DNA from: CAVPUA01 sp963828015
GTDB taxonomy: Bacteria > Actinomycetota > Actinomycetes > Mycobacteriales > Jatrophihabitantaceae
Direction of reading: 5' to 3'
Assembly: GCA_963828015.1 (NCBI GenBank)
Contig: CAWHCD010000006.1
Span: 496,001 to 560,000, forward strand
Length of the DNA stretch: 64,000 bases
Both the position numbers and the translations under genes were made by a program. Positions 51,712 to 60,670 of this stretch are shown one piece after another (position 1 is the stretch's first letter; the number at the start of each line of letters is the position of its first letter). Under the pieces are notes generated by a model that saw nothing but the letters and a program-made list of their open reading frames with translations, was not told where the DNA came from and ran no database searches.

Positions 51712-52533
51712 CTATACCCCCATCGAGCTCAACAGTTCACCGGACAACTCCGCCGCGCGACGCACGGTCGCCTCGTAACCCTCGCGCTCCACGACCGGCC
51801 CGACCAGCTCGATGTCGAACAGGCCGTCATAGCCGGTGTCGAGGACAGCGTGGAGCAGTCGGCTCAGCGGCAGCACTCCGTCGCCCGGAACAACGCGATC
51901 GCCGGAGGACGGCGAATCGGGGCCGAGGCGGATATCGCACAGCTGAACCAAGGCGAGGTACGGGCCGGCCAAGTGGATCACCCGCTCGAGATCTCGTTCC
52001 ATCCAGCAGTTTCCGAAATCGAGGACCAGGCCCACCCCGGTGGCCTTGGCGACATCGATGGCATCGCCCAGGCTGTTCACGAACGAGGCTGAGCTGCGCC
52101 GCGATGGTTCGATCGACAGGCGCACCCCTTGGCGGTCCGCATTCGCCAAGCTCGGTCCGACGGCGGCAGCGAAGACGTCGAGCAGCTCGGTCCAGGTCCG
52201 TCCGTCCGGGCGGCCCGGCGTGATGTATACCGAACGGCCGCCGGTGGCCACCGCGGTGCGCACCGACGCCGCGATGGCCGCGCGCGAGGTTGCCCACGTC
52301 TGTGGGGCGGCCAGGTCGAATGTGCCGGAGACGACGGTGGCGGCGCTGATGCCGGCGTCCGACAACGCGGCGATCTTGGCGCTGCGCCCGGGGTCGAGCT
52401 TGCGCCACCACAACCCGGCCTGATTCAGGCCCATCGCCCGCCACAGCTGAAGATCCTGCTCGAAGCTCCAGGTCCGTGAACTCATCGCGTTGACGGCCAC
52501 CCGCGGATGCACGCCCCCGAGGCTAGTCGCCAC
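51712..52533 (-). CDS. TIM-barrel sugar phosphate isomerase/epimerase-like protein
   Basis: A paralogue of the gene at 41295: HPRVAVNAMSSRTWSFEQDL at the start, RLSIEPSRRSSASF (Glu), VGLVLDFGNCWMERDLER (Asp-x2-Asn, one ligand changed from His), ALVQLCDIR and LFDIELVGP (Glu). GTG 52533 overlaps the 3' end of the LivF gene by 11 nt, fitting a coupled operon; GTG 52512 is an alternative. It ends adjacent to the isochorismatase start (51711). Confidence 0.75.
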   Translation of the reverse strand: MATSLGGVHPRVAVNAMSSRTWSFEQDLQLWRAMGLNQAGLWWRKLDPGRSAKIAALSDAGISAATVVSGTFDLAAPQTWATSRAAIAASVRTAVATGGRSVYITPGRPDGRTWTELLDVFAAAVGPSLANADRQGVRLSIEPSRRSSASFVNSLGDAIDVAKATGVGLVLDFGNCWMERDLERVIHLAGPYLALVQLCDIRLGPDSPSSGDRVVPGDGVLPLSRLLHAVLDTGYDGLFDIELVGPVVEREGYEATVRRAAELSGELLSSMGV

Positions 52534-53260
52534 GACCAGCGGTCTCGGCCCCGACCGACTGGCCCAGATAGGCCGCCTCGATGCGGTCCTCGTGCGCGGC
52601 CAGCTCGGTCGCGTCGCCCTCGAGGGCGACATTGCCGTGGGAGAGCACGATCGCCGTATCCGAAATGCCCAAGGCCAGCGAGACGTGCTGCTCGACCAGC
52701 ACGCAGGCGGCGCCCGTCTCGTCGGCGACGCGGCGGATGACGGGCAGCAGCGACTCCACGATCACCGGAGCCAGGCCCATGCTGAGCTCGTCGATCAGGA
52801 GCACCCGTGGTTCCTGCATGAGCGCGCGCCCGATAGCCAGCATCTGCTGTTCGCCGCCGGACAGGTTGCCGGCGGCCAGCTTGATCCGTCGCTTCAGCTC
52901 TGGGAAGTATTCGAAGATGGTGTCCATCCGTGACGATCCGCGCCGGGCGGCCAGTTTCAGGTTTTCCTCGACGGTCAGCCCCTTGAACAGCGACCGGTCA
53001 TCGGGCACGAGCACGAGCCCGGCCTTTACGGCCGCGCGCGCCGAACCGGGTTTGACCGGCTGACCATTCAGCTCGATGTGACCGGCGAGCGGGGGCTGCA
53101 GGCCCGCGATCGTCAGCATCAGCGTGGTCTTCCCGGCCCCGTTCGGTCCGAGCAACGCAAGCACCTGCCCGCCCTCGAGGCTGATGTCTATCCCGCGGAC
53201 GACCGGGCGGCCGGCGACATACCCGGCAGCGACATCGACGCATCGCAATGCGGCGCTCAC
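52523..53260 (-). CDS. Branched-chain amino acid-type ABC transporter ATP-binding protein (LivF-like)
   Basis: A 245-residue ABC ATPase: Walker A LLGPNGAGKTTLMLTI, Q-loop region LVLVPDDRSLFKGLTVEENL, signature NLSGGEQQMLAIGRAL, Walker B VLLIDELSMGL and the switch His in CVLVEQHVSLAL. The RSLFKGLTVEENL element is typical of LivF. Its ATG overlaps the stop of the LivHMG fusion (4 nt). It energises uptake through the fused permease. Confidence 0.92.
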   Translation of the reverse strand: MSAALRCVDVAAGYVAGRPVVRGIDISLEGGQVLALLGPNGAGKTTLMLTIAGLQPPLAGHIELNGQPVKPGSARAAVKAGLVLVPDDRSLFKGLTVEENLKLAARRGSSRMDTIFEYFPELKRRIKLAAGNLSGGEQQMLAIGRALMQEPRVLLIDELSMGLAPVIVESLLPVIRRVADETGAACVLVEQHVSLALGISDTAIVLSHGNVALEGDATELAAHEDRIEAAYLGQSVGAETAGRGD

Positions 53261-56166
53261 GAGGGCGCCCCTGCATGAGCGTGCGTCGTACCCAGGTAGG
53301 CCCGCTTGACCCCTTCATTGCTCTGGATCTGCTCGGGCGTACCGATGGCAATGACCTTGCCGAGGTCGAGCACGACGATTCGATCGCAGACATCGAGCAC
53401 GAGCCCCATGTCATGGTCGACCATGACGATGGTGGTCCCAGCGTCACGGATCGCCCGCAGCCGATCGCCCAGCCAACGACTCTCCGTGGTGTCCAGCCCG
53501 GCCGCGGGCTCGTCCAGCATCACGACCGTCGGTTGACCGGCGAGGGCCCGGGCCACGGAGACAAGCTGGCGCTGGCCGACGGACAGCTCGCGGACTGGCT
53601 GATCGGCGACTGTTTGCAGATGCAGGATCTTGAAGTAGGTGTCGATCCCGACGGCGGGCCGGCTGTCACCCTCGCGGGAATGGCGCGCCGCGGTCGTCCC
53701 GACCTCGACGTTCTCGCGCACGGTGAGGTCCTCATACAGTTCGATGCCCTGAAACGTGCGGCCCAGGCCGGCCCGGCTGCGCTGGTAGGGCTTGAGTGCG
53801 TCGAGCGAGGTGCCCTGCAGGTCGACCGAGCCGCTGGAGCGGGCATAGCCGGTGATCGCATCGATCAACGTGGTCTTGCCGGCCCCGTTCGGACCGATCA
53901 GCCCGACGATCTCGCCCGGGTACACCTCGAAGGTGACGTCGTCGTTGGCCACGACCGCCCCGTATCGCACACCGACCGAGGAGATGCGCAGCAGCGGGTT
54001 GGTTGTGTCCACTGCTCGCGCACCGGCTTCGGTGACCAGGGCGACGTCTTCGGGTTCGGTGGCGACGGCGACCGGTGCGCTGCGTGCACGCAGGCGACGG
54101 CGCACTGACGCGATCTGGGCGTGGATGGCCCCGACGATTCCCTCGGGGTTGAGAATGACGGTCAGGATCAGCAGCACGCCGCTGATCGCGGTGTAGTACT
54201 CCCCGAGGCCGACCGATCCGTGGTGGGCCACGGCCGCGACGACCGCTGCCACCGCGACGAGGGGAAAGACGTAGCGCGCCCACTTCGGCCGGACCAGCTG
54301 CACGATGCCGATGACCATCAGACCGAGCAGCAGCACGTAGACCCACAGGGGTACGCCCTTGCTGACGATGGTGTAGATGACGCCGCCGGCGGCGATGATG
54401 CCGGCATTGAGACCGCCGGAAACCGACGTGATGCCGGCGAGATAGGCCGTCGCGAAGAAGGCCAGGCTGCCCATTGCGGTGTAGGAGCTGAAGTCGGCTG
54501 TGGTCTGTTGGTAGGCCAGCATCGCCCCGCCCAGCCCGGCCAGGAAGCCACCGATGGCGAAGGCGAGGATCTTGACGCGCGAGACGGAGATTCCCGCGGC
54601 CGCGGCCGAGCGCTCGTTAGCCCGCACCGCCAGCATCGAGGCACCGAGCCGGCTGCGGCGCAGCATCGCGACGGCGCCGGCGACGAGCAGCAGCACGACC
54701 AGGCAGAGGATGCCGAAGGACAGATGGGGATAGCCGCGCCCCGATCCAACGCCCAGGTTCTCACCGAACAACGTCGGGTCCTTGATAGGCGCACCGGCCA
54801 GACCGCCGTTGTAGTCGGAGTTGTTGAACCAGATGTTCTGGAGCACGACGGCCAGCGAAAGCGTCACGACGGCCACCGGCAGGCCGCGAATGCGCAGCGC
54901 CGGAAGGCCGACCACGACTCCGACGATCATCGCGAACACCGCGGCGAGTAACGGCGCGAGCGGAAAGGGCACGTGCAACTGGTGCTGTATGCGGGTGAGG
55001 GAGAACGCGCCCACGCCGGCCAGGGTCAGCTGGGCGAAGGAGATCTGCCCACTGAAGCCGGTGACCACGACCTGCGACAGGGCAATGACGGCCAGCACGA
55101 GGGTGGTGATGACCGCGCCCCGGTTGGAACCGTGGGTGGCTTCCAGGGCGACGAATCCCACCGCCGCGATGACTACGCCGGGCATGAGGTAACCGCGCGG
55201 ACGGGGCGCCAGTCCCAACGTCTGCTGGACGATGGCTCCGCGAGCGGGCAGCTCCTGGCCGCGAAAGATGAGGAAGACCAGGATGACGATGAAGGGAACG
55301 AGATCGGAGAGTCCGGAGGAGGGCAGCCAACTCTTGGTCTGAAGGTTCGTCGCTTCTGATTGCAGCATGCCGATGACCAGGGCGGCGGCCACCGTGACGC
55401 CGATCCGGGTGAAGTTGCCGACTAGTGCGGCGGCCAGCGCTGCCACGATGAACAGCGTGTAGGCCGCGGGCGTCAGCGGCACGATGGTCGCGATGAAGAC
55501 GCCGCCAACCCCAGCGATCACCGTGCTCAAGGACCAGTTCAGCAGCGCGATGCGTTGCGGCGACAGGCCGGTGACGTACGCGCCCTTCTCCGACTCGGCC
55601 ACCGCGCGGGTCGCCAGCCCGAAGCGGGTGAACCGGAACCACAAGCTCAACGCGACCGCGATCGCCACGATGATGCCCGCGAACCACAACCGGTCGCCCG
55701 GCATGTTGTGGCCGAGGATGCGGTAGACGTGGGTCGGCAGTATCGGTTTGACGGAGACCGCAGCCGACCCGAGCCGCACGGCGAGCGTGGCCTGCAGCAC
55801 GATCATGACGCCGACCGAAGCCACCGCCTTGGCCGCGCTCGGCGCCGCCCGCAGCGGACGGAAGATCAGCAGGTACAACACGGCGCCGAGTACGGCCGCG
55901 ACCACGAGCGAGGCCACGAAGGCCGGCCAGAAGCCCAAGGCTCCAGTACCCAGATCCACGGTCGCATTCATCCCCGGGATGGGGTTGACCAGCTCGCCCT
56001 TACGCAGATACGCGTAGGTGTAGGCGACATAGAGGGCGATCGCGCCGGTGGCGAGGTTCACCACACCTGAGCTCCGATACGTGAGCACCAAGCCCAGCGC
56101 GAGGGCTGCGTACACGGCCCCGCTGCCGAGGCCCAGTATCAGGAACACAATGTCGGTGGTACTCAT
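53257..56166 (-). CDS. Fused LivH-LivM-LivG branched-chain-type ABC permease/ATPase
   Basis: A 969-residue single chain of three usually separate subunits. Residues ~1-300: LivH-like permease (GLGSGAVYAALALGLVLTYR, GVVNLATGAIALYV). Residues ~320-660: LivM-like permease (VVTGFSGQISFAQLTLAGVG, GLPVAVVTLSLAVVLQN). Residues ~710-965: LivG-type ATPase with Walker A GLIGPNGAGKTTLIDAITG, LGRTFQGIELYEDLTVRENV, signature ELSVGQRQLVSVARAL and Walker B PTVVMLDEPAAGLD. Fusions of the two permeases with the ATPase occur in actinobacterial importers of aromatic or steroid-like compounds. Confidence 0.92.
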   Translation of the reverse strand: MSTTDIVFLILGLGSGAVYAALALGLVLTYRSSGVVNLATGAIALYVAYTYAYLRKGELVNPIPGMNATVDLGTGALGFWPAFVASLVVAAVLGAVLYLLIFRPLRAAPSAAKAVASVGVMIVLQATLAVRLGSAAVSVKPILPTHVYRILGHNMPGDRLWFAGIIVAIAVALSLWFRFTRFGLATRAVAESEKGAYVTGLSPQRIALLNWSLSTVIAGVGGVFIATIVPLTPAAYTLFIVAALAAALVGNFTRIGVTVAAALVIGMLQSEATNLQTKSWLPSSGLSDLVPFIVILVFLIFRGQELPARGAIVQQTLGLAPRPRGYLMPGVVIAAVGFVALEATHGSNRGAVITTLVLAVIALSQVVVTGFSGQISFAQLTLAGVGAFSLTRIQHQLHVPFPLAPLLAAVFAMIVGVVVGLPALRIRGLPVAVVTLSLAVVLQNIWFNNSDYNGGLAGAPIKDPTLFGENLGVGSGRGYPHLSFGILCLVVLLLVAGAVAMLRRSRLGASMLAVRANERSAAAAGISVSRVKILAFAIGGFLAGLGGAMLAYQQTTADFSSYTAMGSLAFFATAYLAGITSVSGGLNAGIIAAGGVIYTIVSKGVPLWVYVLLLGLMVIGIVQLVRPKWARYVFPLVAVAAVVAAVAHHGSVGLGEYYTAISGVLLILTVILNPEGIVGAIHAQIASVRRRLRARSAPVAVATEPEDVALVTEAGARAVDTTNPLLRISSVGVRYGAVVANDDVTFEVYPGEIVGLIGPNGAGKTTLIDAITGYARSSGSVDLQGTSLDALKPYQRSRAGLGRTFQGIELYEDLTVRENVEVGTTAARHSREGDSRPAVGIDTYFKILHLQTVADQPVRELSVGQRQLVSVARALAGQPTVVMLDEPAAGLDTTESRWLGDRLRAIRDAGTTIVMVDHDMGLVLDVCDRIVVLDLGKVIAIGTPEQIQSNEGVKRAYLGTTHAHAGAPS

Positions 56167-56203
56167 CTCGGCGCGACCGCCCTACTGGTTGATCTGGCGT
56201 TGA

Positions 56204-57478
56204 CTAGCTACCAAGCACCTGCGGGTTGACGCCCTTGCCATTGGCCACCGTGAGAACGATGTCCTGCCCGCTGCAGTTCGACGGCAGCGACGGCATGGCC
56301 TGGCCGTTGCAGGTGAACAGCATCCCGGCGCCGGCGGGGACGGGCACATTCGCCGCCGCCTTGATGGCGGTCGTGATCGTCGCCGGCGTGGGGTCTCCGG
56401 TCAGGCTGGCGGTGGCTCGGACGAGGCCCAGCATGCCCTGGTACCCGGTGACGGTGTCACCGGTGGTGGTGGCCTTCGGGGCGTACTGCGCCATGACGGC
56501 CTGGTACAGCAGCGCCTCGGGATTGGCCGACTGCGTGTCCGAGCGGCCGAACACCTTGACGCCGTTCATCGCCGTGCCGACGGCGGAGAACACCGAGGCG
56601 TTCAAGCAGGACGTGTTGGCCAGGCGCGGGAGACTGGGCTGGACGACGCTGAGTGCCTTGAGCACCGAGGTGCAGACCGAGGCATCTCCGACGATGATCG
56701 CGGCGTCGGGCTTGCCCTTCAGACCGGCGGTCACCTGCGACGTGGCGTCAGCCGTGCCGTAGGGCACCGGAACGATGCTGAAGCCGACCCCGGCCGCTTT
56801 GAACAACGGGTCGCCGATCGCCTTGCCACCGCCCGTTGCGGCCGGAGCGTCGATGAAATAGGCGACAACGTTCTTGTAGCCCTGCTGCTTGGAGTAGGTG
56901 GCGAAGCCGCCGAGGTCGGCCGCGAACCCACCCGTCCACATGAAGGTGCCCGGAGTCGTGAACTCGGCGACCGACGAGCCGGTGGCTGACACGTAGGGAA
57001 TGCCGGCCTTGGTGATGATCGGAACCATCGTGCCGCCGAATCCGGTCGTGCCGATGTCGACCACGTCGACGTTGTCCTCGACCATCTTGTTCGCGCACGC
57101 CGTCGCTGAGGCGGTGTCCTCGTTCTCAGAGCAGCGGTCGACCACGATCACGTGGCCGCCGATACCGCCCAACTGGGCGTTGGCGTAGTCGGCCGCGGCC
57201 ACCGCGGCGTCACCGGTCGAGGGTTCGGCGGCGGCTGAACTGCCCTCGTTGTTGATCAGGCCGACCTTGATCGAACTTCCGGTCGCCTTCTTGCCCGGGT
57301 AGTAGCTCGCCAGCGCGGCCGGCACCTTGCTCGACGCCGAGGTGCTCGAGCTTGAGCTGCTGCTCTTGCTAGAGCTACTGCAGGCAGCCAACCCGGCCAG
57401 CGATACGGCGGCGAGAACGATCAACCCAGTTCGACCGAATGTTCGTGCGGCTCCATGGCCTTGCTTCGTTGACATCAT
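56204..57478 (-). CDS. Branched-chain-type ABC transporter substrate-binding lipoprotein
   Basis: A 424-residue type I periplasmic binding protein. Lipoprotein signal RTGLIVLAAVSLAGLAACSS, lipobox L-A-A-C, then a Ser-rich linker and a Leu/Ile/Val-binding fold: IKVGLINNEGSSAAAEPSTG, YANAQLGGIGGHVIVVDRCSENED, and the second lobe YFIDAPAATGGGKAIGDPL. Ten-odd residues before the signal are rejected because ATG 57478 (next ATG 57475) follows a GAGG site. It is the first gene of the operon with LivHMG and LivF, from the promoter at 57568-57596. Confidence 0.9.
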   Translation of the reverse strand: MMSTKQGHGAARTFGRTGLIVLAAVSLAGLAACSSSSKSSSSSSSTSASSKVPAALASYYPGKKATGSSIKVGLINNEGSSAAAEPSTGDAAVAAADYANAQLGGIGGHVIVVDRCSENEDTASATACANKMVEDNVDVVDIGTTGFGGTMVPIITKAGIPYVSATGSSVAEFTTPGTFMWTGGFAADLGGFATYSKQQGYKNVVAYFIDAPAATGGGKAIGDPLFKAAGVGFSIVPVPYGTADATSQVTAGLKGKPDAAIIVGDASVCTSVLKALSVVQPSLPRLANTSCLNASVFSAVGTAMNGVKVFGRSDTQSANPEALLYQAVMAQYAPKATTTGDTVTGYQGMLGLVRATASLTGDPTPATITTAIKAAANVPVPAGAGMLFTCNGQAMPSLPSNCSGQDIVLTVANGKGVNPQVLGS

Positions 57479-57554
57479 GGCTGCCTCAGGGGGTGGGCGG
57501 GCGACCCGAGCCGCTCGCAGGTGGGCGGGAGACATCTGCCAAGCAGGCAGATGA

Positions 57555-57596
57555 TTGAACTGAGGTTGTTCTAGAGGATGGTTCAACCCATGTCAA
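57555..57596 (-). promoter_or_regulatory. Promoter of the ABC-importer operon with flanking inverted repeat
   Basis: On the minus strand TTGACA (57596-57591) and TAGAAC (57573-57568) lie exactly 17 nt apart, with AT-rich DNA upstream. An inverted repeat TTGAAC (57555-57560) and GTTCAA (57581-57586) straddles the -10. Transcription would start near 57561, about 80 nt before the binding-protein ATG. Confidence 0.6.
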
Positions 57597-57738
57597 CGAT
57601 TTAGTTGAATTATTGTTTGATTCGATACCTCGGGGAGCGGCGTTATCGCGAGCACAGCAAGAGGCGCTTTTTGCCTTGGGGTAAAGCCCGTGTCGAGTCG
57701 AGGTAGCGCATTGACGAAGTGATGCCGTTCACATAGTG

Positions 57739-57759
57739 TCAGTTGTATTCGCTAACTGA
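57739..57759. promoter_or_regulatory. TCAG-N12-ACTG site (copy 3), upstream of SDR-ferredoxin-P450
   Basis: TCAGTT (57739-57744) and AACTGA (57754-57759) form a perfect 6-bp inverted repeat; within it TCAG and ACTG keep the same 12-nt spacing as copies 1 and 2. It lies 55-75 nt before the SDR start. The rest of the 335-nt gap 57479-57813 holds the importer promoter and AT-rich DNA; I see no further gene. Confidence 0.5.
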
Positions 57760-57813
57760 TTCAGCCGCCGTTCGCCGCTGGATAAATCGGACACATTCTC
57801 GGGAGCGCAGGCT

Positions 57814-58680
57814 ATGGGCAAGCTCGACGGTCGGGTCGCAATCATCACCGGTGCCGGACGCGGACAGGGCCGCAGCCACGCGGTGACGCTGGCGGCAGAG
57901 GGCGCGGACATCATCGCGCTGGACATCTGCGCCGACATCGAGAACGTGAAGTACCCGATGTCCAGTCCAGAGGATCTCGACGAGACCCGTCAGCTGGTCG
58001 AGAAGGAGGGGCGCCGCGCCCTTACGTATCAGGTCGACGTCCGTGAGCCCGCGCAGCTGCGTGAGGCTATCGACGACGCGGTCAAGCAGCTCGGGCGCCT
58101 GGACATCGTGGTCGGCAACGCGGGCATCGCACCGCTGGGTGGCGACCTACCCGGTAGCGCCTTCCTCGACTCGGTGAACGTCAACTTCCTCGGTGTGGTC
58201 AACCTGATCACCGCGGCCTACCCGCACCTCAAGGCCGGCGCGTCGATCATCGCCACCGGCTCGGTCGCCGCGATGTTGAAGGGGGCCACCGACAGCGCCT
58301 CACTCGGCCCGGGCGGGGCTGGGTACTCACTGTCCAAGCGTGAGGTGGCCCGCTTCGTGCATGACCTGGCCCTCTCGCTCGCACCGGAGTCGATTCGCGT
58401 GAATGCCATTCATCCCGGCAACGCCAACACCGACATGCTGCACAACAAGCCGATGTACCGGGCTTTCCGGCCCGACCTGGATGGCAACGCCACCCTCGAG
58501 GAGTTCGAGCCGGCCTCGGCAGCGATGTTCCCGTTGCCGATCTCGTGGGTCGAGCCCCAGGACATCAGCGCGGCGGTCCTGTTCCTGGCCTCCGACGATG
58601 CCCGCTACATCACCGGACAGCAGTTGCGTGTCGACGGGGGAGTAGCCCTGCGGCACACCCCGGCCCTGCCCACTCCCTGA
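57814..58680 (+). CDS. Mycofactocin-type short-chain dehydrogenase
   Basis: A 288-residue SDR, paralogous to the one at 49135. Motifs: VAIITGAGRGQGRSHAVTLA, ADIIALDICADIENVKYPM, VGNAGIAPLGG, ATGSVAAM and the Tyr-x3-Lys YSLSK. The GRGQGRSHAV signature and the insertion after DICA mark it as mycofactocin-coupled. It is the first gene of an operon with the ferredoxin and P450, so it likely oxidises the alcohol made by that P450. Confidence 0.88.
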   Translation: MGKLDGRVAIITGAGRGQGRSHAVTLAAEGADIIALDICADIENVKYPMSSPEDLDETRQLVEKEGRRALTYQVDVREPAQLREAIDDAVKQLGRLDIVVGNAGIAPLGGDLPGSAFLDSVNVNFLGVVNLITAAYPHLKAGASIIATGSVAAMLKGATDSASLGPGGAGYSLSKREVARFVHDLALSLAPESIRVNAIHPGNANTDMLHNKPMYRAFRPDLDGNATLEEFEPASAAMFPLPISWVEPQDISAAVLFLASDDARYITGQQLRVDGGVALRHTPALPTP

Positions 58681-58696
58681 GCCGGACGGACACGCC

Positions 58697-58885
58697 GTGA
58701 AGGCCACGATCGACCTGAGCAAGTGCAACGGCCACGCCCGCTGCTGGGCCGTCGATGCGGACAATTTCCTGCTCGACGACAGCGGCTATGCGTTGCGCTC
58801 GGACTTCGATATCCCCGCTGCGGCCGAGGACAAGGCGCGCCTGGCCATGGCGTCGTGCCCCGAACGGGCAATCACCCTGCAGTAA
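58697..58885 (+). CDS. [3Fe-4S] ferredoxin, His-variant, P450 partner
   Basis: A 62-residue ferredoxin: SKCNGHARCWAVDAD gives Cys-x2-His-x2-Cys and SCPERAI the final Cys-Pro. The middle ligand position has His instead of Cys, as in a group of actinobacterial ferredoxins encoded beside P450s, which carry a [3Fe-4S] cluster. GTG 58697, 16 nt after the SDR; 19 nt before the P450. It supplies electrons to the P450; no reductase gene is adjacent. Confidence 0.9.
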   Translation: MKATIDLSKCNGHARCWAVDADNFLLDDSGYALRSDFDIPAAAEDKARLAMASCPERAITLQ

Positions 58886-58904
58886 CGGGCTAGAGGAGAA
58901 GCTG

Positions 58905-60104
58905 ATGACCGCCGTTGAGTCCGAGGCCACCGGGGCCTGCCCGGTCCACAACTACAGCCCGTACGACCTCAAGCCGCTCGGCGGCTGGACCGAGTTCTAC
59001 GCGCAGCTGCAGGCCGAGGCTCCGGTGATCAGGAACGAGTTCGGTCGCGGCTACTTCGTAGTGACCCGGCACGAGGACATCCTTGAGGTGCTCCAGAATC
59101 CCGAGGTCTTCTCCACCGACGCCGTCGTGGCCTACGAGAAGGACCCCGACTACCGCTGGATCCCCGAGATGATCGGCGGCGAGGAACACCGGCAGTGGCG
59201 GCGCGAGCTGGGTCCGTACTTCTCGCCCCGCGAGATCGAGAAGATCGACGCCCGGGTCCGCGAGAAGGCCCGTTCGCTGGTCGAAGGACTGGTCGACCGC
59301 GGATCGTGCGACCTGATGACGGACTTCGCCCTGAAGTTCCCCACCGCGATCATTCTCGAAGTGGTCGGGCTACCGGCCGAAGACGTCGATCAGCTGCTCG
59401 CGTGGGAAGAGGACATCATCCACGCCATCGGTGACCCCGATGATGTCGTGCGCCGTAAGGTCGCCGGCATCACCGCCGTGAAGGGCTACCTCGCCGAGAA
59501 GATCGCCGAACGTCGGGCCGAGCCGAGAGACGACCTGTTGACCAAGTCGTTGGGCATCGTGATCGACGGTCGGCCGGTCAATGACGACGACCTGTTGAAC
59601 TTCTGGCAGTTCACCGTGCAGGCCGGGCTGGACTCCGTGGCCGGGATGCTGGGCTACTTCTTCCACCACCTCGCGACGCACCCGAGCGATCGGCAGCGGC
59701 TCGTGGATGACCCCGAGTTCATCCCCACCGCGATGGAAGAGCTGCTGCGGGCCTACTCCTTCATCCTGACCGGGCGACGGGTCATGCAGGACACCGAGAT
59801 CGCCGGGTGCCCCGTGGCGGCCGGCACCATGGTGCAGCTGCCGTTGAAGATGTCCGGGCGCGACGACGAGTTCTATCCCGACGCCGCGACGGTCGACCTC
59901 GACCGCGGAACGAGCAACCATCTGGCCTTCGGGGCCGGCCCGCATCGCTGCCTGGGTTCGCACCTGGCGCGCCGCGAACTGCGAATCGCCCTGGAGGAAT
60001 GGCATCGGCTCATCCCCGAGTACCGCCTGGGCGAGGGCGATCCGATCGTCGAGTTCGGCCGCTCGTCGGGCATCAACACGCTGCCGCTGGTCTGGAGCAG
60101 CTGA
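58905..60104 (+). CDS. Cytochrome P450
   Basis: A 399-residue soluble bacterial P450. I-helix FTVQAGLDSVAGMLGYF has the acid of AGxD followed by Ser where Thr is usual. K-helix ExxR is EELLR; the heme loop is FGAGPHRCLGSHLARRELR with the axial Cys. AGAGGAG precedes ATG 58905. It would hydroxylate a hydrophobic substrate, with the product handed to the upstream SDR. Confidence 0.94.
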   Translation: MTAVESEATGACPVHNYSPYDLKPLGGWTEFYAQLQAEAPVIRNEFGRGYFVVTRHEDILEVLQNPEVFSTDAVVAYEKDPDYRWIPEMIGGEEHRQWRRELGPYFSPREIEKIDARVREKARSLVEGLVDRGSCDLMTDFALKFPTAIILEVVGLPAEDVDQLLAWEEDIIHAIGDPDDVVRRKVAGITAVKGYLAEKIAERRAEPRDDLLTKSLGIVIDGRPVNDDDLLNFWQFTVQAGLDSVAGMLGYFFHHLATHPSDRQRLVDDPEFIPTAMEELLRAYSFILTGRRVMQDTEIAGCPVAAGTMVQLPLKMSGRDDEFYPDAATVDLDRGTSNHLAFGAGPHRCLGSHLARRELRIALEEWHRLIPEYRLGEGDPIVEFGRSSGINTLPLVWSS

Positions 60105-60105
60105 G

Positions 60106-60603
60106 CTACCAGCCTTCGGGCAACCGGGCCGGGTGGTGGTTCATCGTCGCGTACCAGGCCGGTGCCGGCTTCAACCGTTCGGGGATCGGGCTGCGCAACC
60201 ACATGCCCAGATCGACCCGCTCGCTGATCTGCCAGCCGACGGCCGTCTTGACCAGGCGATCCTTGTAGAACCCACCCAGCTCCATCATCGACTCTTCCTC
60301 GCCGTCGATCTTGGTGTGGTAGGCGAGGAAGTAGGTGATCGCCTTGGCCCGCGATCCGTTGATCTCGCAGTGGTGGGTGGTCATGTTGTGGTGCAGGCCG
60401 GCATAGGCCGACAAGCCGTTGCTCAACCAGGCGACCGTGCTCTCGAGATCGCCCCGGCCGCCACCGAACTCGCTGTAGTCGAGCACGCAGTCCGGGGTGA
60501 ACAGCGTGCGGAACGCCTCCCAGTCCAGCCCGTCGCAGGCCACCGCGTAGCGATCCATGAGCGAGCGGATCTCGACCCGGTCGGCGGCCTCCTCGACGTT
60601 CAC
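60106..60603 (-). CDS. SnoaL-like (NTF2 fold) protein
   Basis: A 165-residue NTF2-fold protein: EIRSLMDRYAVACDGLDWEAFRTLFTPDCVLDYSEFGG is the usual start of the SnoaL-like family, with acid residues lining a pocket; HHNMTTHHCEINGSRAKAITYFLAYH and LGGFYKDRLVKTAVGWQISER complete it. Such proteins act as isomerases, hydratases or cyclases in polyketide, steroid and aromatic pathways. GTG 60603 is chosen over ATG 60663. Convergent with the P450, 1 nt apart, and downstream of the GntR gene. Confidence 0.82.
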   Translation of the reverse strand: MNVEEAADRVEIRSLMDRYAVACDGLDWEAFRTLFTPDCVLDYSEFGGGRGDLESTVAWLSNGLSAYAGLHHNMTTHHCEINGSRAKAITYFLAYHTKIDGEEESMMELGGFYKDRLVKTAVGWQISERVDLGMWLRSPIPERLKPAPAWYATMNHHPARLPEGW

Positions 60604-60670
60604 GGCGCGCTCCAGATGCTGCGGCCGTTGAGGAAGGGCTGGTAGGAGAGCACGCCACGCCACCTTATGG

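Noticed and set aside
57601..57720. Search for a small RNA or gene in the AT-rich stretch before the SDR-P450 operon
   Set aside because: No stable hairpin with T run, no ribosome site and no open frame of credible composition; the AT richness fits promoter DNA.
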